A stretch of 9,443 nt of DNA, from positions 1,944 to 11,386 of the forward strand of contig PFUC01000043.1 in assembly GCA_002789895.1 (NCBI GenBank), given 5' to 3'. Source of the DNA: Candidatus Collierbacteria bacterium CG_4_9_14_3_um_filter_43_16. Its GTDB lineage: Bacteria; Patescibacteriota; Microgenomatia; UBA1400; MFAQ01. Positions 1 to 5,412 of this stretch are shown in pieces. Under the pieces are notes generated by a model. The model was not told the origin of the DNA. It saw only the letters and a list, made by a program, of their open reading frames with translations, and did no database searches. Made by a program: the position numbers and the translations under genes. How positions within the stretch are numbered: the first letter of the stretch is position 1; every line of letters starts with the position of its first letter.

Positions 1-97
1 GACTTTATACGAATTTTCCATTTGGTTGTGGCTGGGTTTAGTTGACGATTATTTTGGCTTTTAGTAGTGTAGAGTTGATCCCAAACGGGAAGTCTGT

Positions 98-106
98 TGA
101 TATAAT
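98..106 (+). promoter_or_regulatory. Extended -10 promoter of tRNA-Val
   Basis: TGATATAAT combines a perfect TATAAT (101-106) with the TGn extension at 98-100, which can replace a good -35 box. The only -35-like hexamer nearby is TTGATC at 75-80, with a 20-nt spacer that is longer than optimal. The last base of the -10 is followed by exactly 8 nt before the mature tRNA 5' end, so transcription should begin 0-2 nt before the tRNA. A second, weaker candidate lies upstream (TTGACG 42-47, 17-nt spacer, TAGTGT 65-70). Confidence 0.75.
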
Positions 107-114
107 TTACCCAT

Positions 115-188
115 GGACTCTTAGCTCAGTTGGTTAGAGCGCCTCGTTTACATCGAGGAGGTCGCAGGTTCGATCCCTGCAGGGTCCA
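115..188 (+). tRNA. tRNA-Val (anticodon UAC)
   Basis: The full cloverleaf is visible. The acceptor stem pairs 115-121 with 181-187 (one G-T pair). The D stem is 124-127/137-140, the anticodon stem 142-146/154-158 with loop TTTACAT, and the T stem 164-168/176-180 with loop TTCGATC. The anticodon TAC at 149-151 reads GUA and other valine codons, and the discriminator base is A188, as usual for tRNA-Val. The encoded 3' end continues CAACG, so CCA is not encoded and must be added by a nucleotidyltransferase. The gene converges on the peptide-binding protein gene, with 58 nt between them and no convincing terminator. Confidence 0.97.
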
Positions 189-246
189 CAACGACTGTCC
201 CCTTTGGAATCTTCCGATCGCCGAAAGTAATTTTGCAAGCAAAAAC

Positions 247-1581
247 TTATTTTGCAGTATCAATTAGCTTGAAGTAGGCCTCTTTCCTGGCGAGATTAAT
301 AACCGATGGGTAGTAAAGGACGAGTGCCGGTAGCTCCTCGGAAAATGTTTTTTGGAAATCAAAATAGATCTTTTTTCTTTCTTTGGGATCTTGAGTGACC
401 CGGCCATCTTCGAGAAGTTTGTCAATTTTTTCATCCTGTCCCCTACCGATATTGGTGGCTTGAGTCGAGTGCCAGTCACGATATTGGTCAGGATCCTGAG
501 GTATGCTGTAAGTGGTTAAGAGAAGCTGAAATTGATCGGGAGTCGAGGTAACCACCTTTGTACTGATACTTATTTGATCCGAATTCAATTGGTTCTTGAT
601 GTTTTCGGCAATTGAAAGTAACTCTGGAGTGGCGGCTAGTTCTAGGGAGATCGGAGACTTAATAAGCTCTTTAGTTCTTACCGGGTTATATGGATAAGTT
701 TTGACCAGAGGATTGAAGGCCCAAGAAGATGGACTGATGGTGGTAAGCGCCTCTGTTTGGTCGAACTTTTTGTCTTTGAGTGAATACGCAATTCCCTGTC
801 TAACATTTTTCTCTTTTAGATTTGGATCTTGTTGATTGAAGATCAAGGTGACTATTCTGTTGAAATCGATTTGCTTTTGGATTTTTCCGTATTTCTCAGC
901 CTCGATTTGATATTCTGAAGGTAAATTTAAAACAAGATCCACTTGCCCTAACTTAAACGCTGTCAAGGCTTGGCGTGGGGTTGGAAAAACATTAAAAACC
1001 AACATTTTATCTTTTGAATCAATCGTAATTTGGGAAATGAAGCCTGATGATTTTTGCTTTAAGTGAATATCATACTGACCGATAATTTCTCCTTTTGCGT
1101 TTAATAGAGGAACATTCATGAGAGATAAAAATGGTGAGAATTTGGTAGGTATGCTGAAGCGAATTATATTTGGATCGATTGTTTCAATGCTAATATTTGG
1201 AATAGAGATCTTTATATCCGATACCTTGACCTCTGTTCCGGAAAACCATTTTAAGTTGGGTTTTAAATAAAAGGTGTATATTTTCCCATCGTCTGTGATG
1301 GTCCATTTTTCGGCCAGACCGGGTGATGGTTCATGGCTTGTATTAAAAGCGATCAATCCAGCATTTAGAAAATTTATGATATATGGAGGCAATTGTCCCG
1401 ATCCAAACTGACCAACAATGCCGATGCGATAATGGGGCCTTGATTTGGGCATCTTGGAAAAGAGTATGTTTCCGAGTAAAGCTACAAATATCGTGATGCC
1501 CAAACTAATGAGAATCTGGGTAATGTATTTGTTCACGAATCCTTTGATGAACCAGATTTTTTCGCGAAAAGGGTTGGTCAT
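247..1581 (-). CDS. Family 5 extracellular peptide-binding protein, signal-anchored
   Basis: This is a solute-binding protein of the DppA/OppA type (SBP family 5), which captures oligopeptides or similar ligands outside the membrane. ATG at 1581 overlaps the secG stop as ATGA, pointing to translational coupling; a TTG two codons upstream (1587) is the alternative. With ATG as residue 1, a hydrophobic segment at about 20-42 is the membrane anchor. The family landmarks PGLAEKW (87-93) and WFSGTEVKVSDI (112-123) follow. VRQGIAYSL (260-268), QDPDQYRDWHST (362-373) and the ERKKIYFDFQ...ELPALVLYYP stretch (401-425) complete the fold. The protein has 444 residues, short for a family usually above 500. 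It has no lipobox and no cysteine at all, so it cannot be a lipoprotein and is probably a signal-anchored surface protein. No transporter permease or ATPase lies nearby, so the ligand and partner are unknown. Confidence 0.9.
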   Translation of the reverse strand: MTNPFREKIWFIKGFVNKYITQILISLGITIFVALLGNILFSKMPKSRPHYRIGIVGQFGSGQLPPYIINFLNAGLIAFNTSHEPSPGLAEKWTITDDGKIYTFYLKPNLKWFSGTEVKVSDIKISIPNISIETIDPNIIRFSIPTKFSPFLSLMNVPLLNAKGEIIGQYDIHLKQKSSGFISQITIDSKDKMLVFNVFPTPRQALTAFKLGQVDLVLNLPSEYQIEAEKYGKIQKQIDFNRIVTLIFNQQDPNLKEKNVRQGIAYSLKDKKFDQTEALTTISPSSWAFNPLVKTYPYNPVRTKELIKSPISLELAATPELLSIAENIKNQLNSDQISISTKVVTSTPDQFQLLLTTYSIPQDPDQYRDWHSTQATNIGRGQDEKIDKLLEDGRVTQDPKERKKIYFDFQKTFSEELPALVLYYPSVINLARKEAYFKLIDTAK

Positions 1582-1799
1582 TTCCAAATTGCGATATTAA
1601 GGAATGAAAGGATCAAAAAAATGACCGAGAAAATGATCGTAGCTAAATAAATAATCTTTTCAGGGCCTCGTTTGGTGTGAAATCCTGATTGAGTAGCTGA
1701 GGAAAACCCGGCGCCCAAGGACGAATCTTTGGATTGAAGGGTGACGAGTACAATAAGGATAAGAGAAACAATAATCTGGATGATCAGTGTGGCCTGCAT
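1578..1799 (-). CDS. secG: Preprotein translocase subunit SecG
   Basis: SecG is the small accessory subunit of the SecYEG translocon and helps SecA-driven protein export. The 73-residue product has the family pattern: a first membrane helix (about 4-22), a polar loop with the conserved short motif SSLGAGFSSATQSGF (about 26-40), and a second helix (about 50-70). The length is normal for a minimal SecG. The TGA stop overlaps the ATG of the peptide-binding gene as ATGA. A perfect TATAAT lies 8 nt before the ATG, so the message may be leaderless; an AGGA only 4 nt before the ATG would fall at the very edge of such a transcript. The PF04020-type gene upstream ends 18 nt before this start. Confidence 0.93.
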   Translation of the reverse strand: MQATLIIQIIVSLILIVLVTLQSKDSSLGAGFSSATQSGFHTKRGPEKIIYLATIIFSVIFLILSFLNIAIWK

Positions 1800-1807
1800 A
1801 ATGTCCT

Positions 1808-1813
1808 ATTATA
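1808..1813 (-). promoter_or_regulatory. -10 element of secG, 8 nt before ATG
   Basis: Reading the - strand, TATAAT is followed by AGGACATT and then ATG. A transcript starting about 7 nt after the -10 would have a 0-2 nt leader. The -35 region is weak (TAGAAA at a 17-nt spacer), and there is no TGn extension. The element lies between the stop of the upstream membrane-protein gene and secG, and would drive the secG/peptide-binding pair. Confidence 0.6.
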
Positions 1814-1817
1814 GTCT

Positions 1818-2231
1818 CTATTCGGAGTCCTTTCTAATAAGCCAAAAAATGAAGCTATGGAAGGCATTTAGGAGAGTTGAGGTGAGGACATAGGAAAGAA
1901 AGACACCAATAAAGAGGGGTGGAATGATAAATCCGCTGAAGTTGGCTCCGGGAAAGGCATAGCTAGTAATGCTGATGCCGCCAACTAATATTTGAAGAAG
2001 AAATAGGGTTAGAAGTGAGATAGCCCATGAAAAAAGGTTTAGGGTAATTAAGTTTATCGGCAAAAGAAGAAGTTTTATTACCGGTTTGACAATTTTGTTT
2101 AGTAGCAACCATATAACCGAAGCCGATAGGAGGGTTTTAAGATCATGGGGTAGAGAAAAGCTTGGGTAAAAAAGATCCGTAAAATACAGAACGAGCAAAT
2201 TGATGAAGACATGGCGTAAAAATATTTTCAT
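1818..2231 (-). CDS. PF04020-type four-helix membrane protein (phage holin family IV-like)
   Basis: The 137-residue product is almost entirely membrane helices: about 5-24, 32-58, 62-84 and 102-131. The stretch NKIVKPVIKLLLLPINLITL (45-64), followed by LFSWAISLLTLFLL, matches the pattern of the PF04020 family. That family carries a phage-holin name but is widespread on bacterial chromosomes, and its function there is not settled. Nothing phage-like lies nearby, so I would not read it as a lysis gene. ATG at 2231 starts the natural membrane-protein sequence. The frame remains open upstream to a GTG at 2345 and an ATG at 2330, but those codons lie inside a G+C-rich repeat and encode a low-complexity, arginine/glycine-rich stretch. 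No ribosome-binding site or -10 is visible before 2231, so expression may depend on read-through from uvrC. Confidence 0.78.
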   Translation of the reverse strand: MKIFLRHVFINLLVLYFTDLFYPSFSLPHDLKTLLSASVIWLLLNKIVKPVIKLLLLPINLITLNLFSWAISLLTLFLLQILVGGISITSYAFPGANFSGFIIPPLFIGVFLSYVLTSTLLNAFHSFIFWLIRKDSE

Positions 2232-2240
2232 AAACGATTC

Positions 2241-2343
2241 GTCATCGCGAGACCGCCGACCGTGCCGATCACCGACTCGGAGATCCCCCTCGGTTCCTCG
2301 GGATCCAGGAGAGCCTCGGCTTGAGTACATGATTCGCAATGAC
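2241..2343 (-). repeat. 103-bp G+C-rich dispersed repeat with imperfect terminal inverted repeats
   Basis: The left end GTCATCGCGA (2241-2250) and the reverse complement of the right end, GTCATTGCGA (2334-2343), match at 9 of 10 positions, giving MITE-like termini. The interior is far richer in G+C than the flanking genes and repeats CTCGG four times. Read on the - strand, its first 25 bases match the shorter repeat at 5362-5397 at 21 positions. The GTCATTGCGA end resembles palindromic repeats common in many bacterial genomes. It fills most of the gap between the uvrC stop (2374) and the next gene start (2231). It encodes no protein of its own that I can support. Confidence 0.72.
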
Positions 2344-2373
2344 ACGAAATGTTAATTACCAATTTTAAGTATA

Positions 2374-3711
2374 TTACGAAATTAATTTATTTCGACGCTG
2401 GGTTCGATGGAAGGAGTTGGCGAATCGATGGGCTTCGTCACGAATGTTTCGGAATAAGTTTAGAACAGGATCCTCCAGCGGCAAACTGATACTGATAGTT
2501 TTATGGTTTTCGTCGAAATAATAGATAGTCTCTCTTTTTTTTGCCAATGCAATTATGGGTATATTTTCCGAAATTATTGGAGAGACGATGGAAAGTTGTG
2601 GAACACCACCGTCGAGAATTATTAGATCCGGTGTTCCCCACTCTTTATGCTTCAGCCGTCTGGCGACGATTTGTCTCATGGCAAATGGATCCGACCGGTC
2701 TGGAAGACGAACATGAAAGTGGCGATAGTCGGAGGTGCTGGGAGAGCCTTTGATAAATACGGCCATTGATCCAACGTAATTCTCACCTTGTAAATGGGCT
2801 AGGTCATAACATTCGATGCGAATTGGCGGTTTCCGAAGTTTAGGATGTCTAAGTCTTTTAACCATTTGAAATTGAAGGGCGTCAGTGGCGTCGGAAAGTT
2901 TAAGCAGCAAACTGGAATTGCGAGTACTAAGACAGTGGTGCAAGCCTTCGATTTGAACTTTAACAAGCAGGGCTTTTTCAAACTCCATCTTTTTGATGGC
3001 AGTCTTTATTTCTTGATGGAGGCTTTTGTCAAGAATAACAAATTGGCCCGATAGAAATTTCTTGATTCTGCCGAGATGTCGATGATATTTTTCTAGGGAT
3101 ATTTCATCATTGCAGGCACCAGGACAATGGCCAAGATGGTAATTAAAGCAGGCTTTTTGGTGGTTATTGAAGGGCGACAGACAAAAACCAAAGATATTTC
3201 TTATTTGTTTATAGAGACCTTGAGAGACCGCGCCTGAAGTGAAGGGTCCATAAACTTGTTTTTTAATGTCATCTAAATTTAAATTAACTATATCGGTGGC
3301 GTGGACGATCCTAATTTTGGTATAAGGATGATTGGTGAAGATGATATAGAGGTTTGAGCGGTTGTCTTTGACGATCGTGTTATAACGTGGCTGATACGAC
3401 TTAATATAATTTGCTTCTGTTATAACAGCTTCAATATCATTTCTTACGGGTTTGAAATACACGAACTTGGTCTGTGGAATAAACTTCAGTGCTTTGGTGC
3501 TCCCACCCGTAAAGCTTTCGTAATGTTGTTTAAATCGAGTTTTGAGATTAATGGACTTACCGATATAGAGTGGTTTTTTGTTTTTGTCTTCGAAAATATA
3601 GATACCGGGCACTGAAGGTAACGATCGCCAAAAAGCCTCCGATTCCGGAGTAAATAAGAGCCTTAGAGGAGGCAGCGCCAATGGAAAATCCGGTTTCATA
3701 GCGATTACCAT
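2374..3711 (-). CDS. uvrC: UvrABC excinuclease subunit C, lacking the C-terminal HhH region
   Basis: UvrC makes the two incisions around DNA damage after UvrA/UvrB recognition. The GIY-YIG nuclease is at about 31-110 (GIY 36-38, YIG 49-51, probable catalytic E99 in EANYIK). Four cysteines, C177, C188, C196 and C200, match the UvrC Fe-S cluster pattern. A UVR-type UvrB-binding helix pair lies at about 232-258. The RNase H-like nuclease keeps its expected triad: D303 (IECYD), D367 (ILDGG) and H428 (DEAHRF). The product stops at residue 445, about 10 residues after this core, whereas typical UvrC is near 600 and ends in tandem helix-hairpin-helix motifs. ATG 3711 is preferred because TATAAT lies exactly 8 nt before it; ATG 3699 is the alternative. 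The gene begins inside the preceding transglutaminase-like gene and overlaps it by 155 nt in another frame. Confidence 0.94.
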   Translation of the reverse strand: MVIAMKPDFPLALPPLRLLFTPESEAFWRSLPSVPGIYIFEDKNKKPLYIGKSINLKTRFKQHYESFTGGSTKALKFIPQTKFVYFKPVRNDIEAVITEANYIKSYQPRYNTIVKDNRSNLYIIFTNHPYTKIRIVHATDIVNLNLDDIKKQVYGPFTSGAVSQGLYKQIRNIFGFCLSPFNNHQKACFNYHLGHCPGACNDEISLEKYHRHLGRIKKFLSGQFVILDKSLHQEIKTAIKKMEFEKALLVKVQIEGLHHCLSTRNSSLLLKLSDATDALQFQMVKRLRHPKLRKPPIRIECYDLAHLQGENYVGSMAVFIKGSPSTSDYRHFHVRLPDRSDPFAMRQIVARRLKHKEWGTPDLIILDGGVPQLSIVSPIISENIPIIALAKKRETIYYFDENHKTISISLPLEDPVLNLFRNIRDEAHRFANSFHRTQRRNKLIS

Positions 3712-5410
3712 TTAGATGAATTATAGCTTGAGATGTAACTCCCCTAGCAAATGGCTGTTTTTTGATCTGAAGTCGAATCACTTCTTTTGAAAAAGGTAGA
3801 ATATTTATCCAAGTGTTGGTTTTTTCTATATATTCGTTCTCTTCACCAGTGAGATTTCCATAATAGAGCACCCCACTGTTATTTTGGATTTGAATGAGGA
3901 GATTATTGTTTTCTTGTTTCAAAAATTGCAAAGAAAAATCTGGTGAAGGAAAGTTGATGCTTTCTGTAGGTTCAAAATAAATATCCTTTGATCTTTGGCC
4001 ATTTTTATAGCCTCCGGCGGGAATAGGATATTCTGGATTTTCACCGTGGATGGCAAGGACGATATGGTTGAAGTCCAGTTTGTTGAAGTAGTCTATGCCT
4101 CTCGTAGTATTGGCCCATGTAGGATCGATTTGAATCCATGAGCTTTTCGTTTTATCGAAGTATTCCGGCCAAGCATGAAGCACATCCTGGGTTAGAGAGA
4201 GTGGTTTGAGGTCAGGATTTTCTGAAATGGCAAAGCCTTCCAGTTCTCTGGCCGGAACCCCCGATTTTCTTGCCAGTGCTACAAAGACGTTGGTAAAATC
4301 GGTACAGATGGCGCTTTGATTATTGATCAGTGATTCAGCGGCCGGTGATCTCGTGGGTCTTTCTCTGTTCAGTTTTTCGTAATCATACTTCAATTTATCT
4401 GAGACAAAGTCATAAATTGATTTAGGACTTTTCAGATTTCTTAATTCGGTTGTAGCAAAAACCCCATTGTCATAGTTCCAAACCGAGTTTTTGGCTAGTA
4501 GAGAGTCCGATGGTTGTATGTTGGTTGGTTTCGGAGTGAAGTCGAGTTTGACAACCAAATTCACAATTATGTCCTTTTTTTCTCCGGGTGAAAGTGTATA
4601 TTTGGCAAGAAAATTTCCGTCACGATCTCCCACGATCTCTTCCGGCTTTGGAACGATGTTTTGAAAATAGACTGTTTGATAGGAAGTGTTTGGAGGGAGA
4701 GCTATTTCAGTTTGAATGCTAGCGGTTTCATTATTTACCAGATGATAACTCAGATTGCCTTTGTAGAATTGAGTTTTACCAAAAATAGCGCTTATGGATT
4801 TGTTACTGATTTTCTGACCACTGAAATAATAAACGTTCCCGTTTACGATGTCCGGTTTTGGATCGATGTACGCGGGAGCGGAAAACCTTGAGGGGACGGT
4901 CAGAATAACTGTCTGTTCGGCGACGTTTTCGTCAGGCTCCAAACGAGGAATATCAATTTGCCAGGTGTTACCGGTTTTGGTTGTAATATCGGTAGTGTTG
5001 TACTCGATGGTAAAGGTATGATTTTTGTCTTTACCTACCACTTTGCTGATAAAGGGAAAGGAGATGGAGGTCTGGTTTAAGCTTTTGATAACGTTTGCCG
5101 TAACCGGGGTGCCTTCATCCAAGACTCTGATGTTTTCAATTTTTGTTTCGTTGATACTAAGACCGAAGTTGGTGGCGTAGACTACCGAAAGATTATTCTT
5201 TTGATTTATAACAAACTTGACATGAGTTTTGCCCGTATCTTCTACTTGATAATAAATCTGATAGTTGGTATTAAACTTGGCTAACGCTAGAGCTTGTTTG
5301 GGAAAAATCAAAATAAGCCCAAAGGCAATAACTAGGCTACCAACAAATTTGATAGTGGGATAGATTGGCACAGCTCGAGCACGAGATTCGCAATGACGGA
5401 TTATGTACAA
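3557..5410 (-). CDS. Secreted transglutaminase-like protein with C-terminal membrane anchor
   Basis: The 617-residue product has an export signal (hydrophobic about 20-40, likely cleavage after ALALA near residue 44), then about 300 residues of probable beta-rich extracellular sequence. A transglutaminase/cysteine-protease core follows at about 340-440. The papain-like triad is intact: C369 in SAICTDF, H412 in LHAWPEYF and D429 in IDPTW. The helix at about 583-604 followed by RRQKQK is a C-terminal anchor. Such enzymes hydrolyse or crosslink peptide bonds; the substrate is unknown. TTG 5410 lies 2 nt after the uvrA stop and may be coupled to it; GTG 5371 is the alternative, and there is no in-frame ATG or ribosome-binding site before the signal sequence. 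The first 16 residues of the longer form come mostly from a repeat. The last 51 codons overlap uvrC in another frame. Confidence 0.85.
   Translation of the reverse strand: MYIIRHCESRARAVPIYPTIKFVGSLVIAFGLILIFPKQALALAKFNTNYQIYYQVEDTGKTHVKFVINQKNNLSVVYATNFGLSINETKIENIRVLDEGTPVTANVIKSLNQTSISFPFISKVVGKDKNHTFTIEYNTTDITTKTGNTWQIDIPRLEPDENVAEQTVILTVPSRFSAPAYIDPKPDIVNGNVYYFSGQKISNKSISAIFGKTQFYKGNLSYHLVNNETASIQTEIALPPNTSYQTVYFQNIVPKPEEIVGDRDGNFLAKYTLSPGEKKDIIVNLVVKLDFTPKPTNIQPSDSLLAKNSVWNYDNGVFATTELRNLKSPKSIYDFVSDKLKYDYEKLNRERPTRSPAAESLINNQSAICTDFTNVFVALARKSGVPARELEGFAISENPDLKPLSLTQDVLHAWPEYFDKTKSSWIQIDPTWANTTRGIDYFNKLDFNHIVLAIHGENPEYPIPAGGYKNGQRSKDIYFEPTESINFPSPDFSLQFLKQENNNLLIQIQNNSGVLYYGNLTGEENEYIEKTNTWINILPFSKEVIRLQIKKQPFARGVTSQAIIHLNGNRYETGFSIGAASSKALIYSGIGGFLAIVTFSARYLYFRRQKQKTTLYR
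3720..3725 (-). promoter_or_regulatory. -10 element of uvrC inside the upstream gene
   Basis: On the - strand, TATAAT is followed by TCATCTAA and then the uvrC ATG, the same 8-nt spacing as at secG and uvrA. It lies within the coding sequence of the transglutaminase-like protein (codons for QAIIHL, about residues 561-566). It would give uvrC its own start of transcription, with a leader of 0-2 nt. No good -35 box is present at 17-18 nt. Confidence 0.55.
5362..5397 (-). repeat. Short dispersed repeat, related to the 103-bp element
   Basis: On the - strand it begins GTCATTGCGAATC, identical over 13 bases to the start of the repeat ending at 2343, and 21 of the first 25 bases agree. It ends in CCAATCT, like many short repeats of this general type. 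It starts 15 nt after the uvrA stop, just as the longer copy starts 30 nt after the uvrC stop, and in the same orientation. If the transglutaminase-like gene begins at TTG 5410, the repeat is translated as residues 5-16. Confidence 0.6.
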
Positions 5411-5412
5411 TT

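Noticed and set aside
2..64. Open + strand frame ending TAG at 62-64, hydrophobic and possibly the tail of a gene from outside the window
   Set aside because: Only about 20 codons are visible, with no recognisable motif; random open frames of this length are common.
202..234. Bulged stem CTTTGG/CCGAAAG followed by TAATTTT as a tRNA terminator
   Set aside because: The stem has a bulge, a 13-nt loop and a weak T-run, so it is not convincing. TTTTGC-AA-GCAAAA at 231-244 is also too AT-rich, with a 2-nt loop.
1818..2231. Phage lysis holin or prophage remnant
   Set aside because: PF04020-type proteins are common on chromosomes, and no phage genes, integrase or attachment sites are nearby.
2241..2343. 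CRISPR unit or integron attC site
   Set aside because: There are only two diverged copies about 3 kb apart with no spacers, and no integrase or attC core motifs.
2541..2753. Open + strand frame opposite uvrC
   Set aside because: It lies opposite the conserved RNase H-like core of UvrC and has no family-like features.
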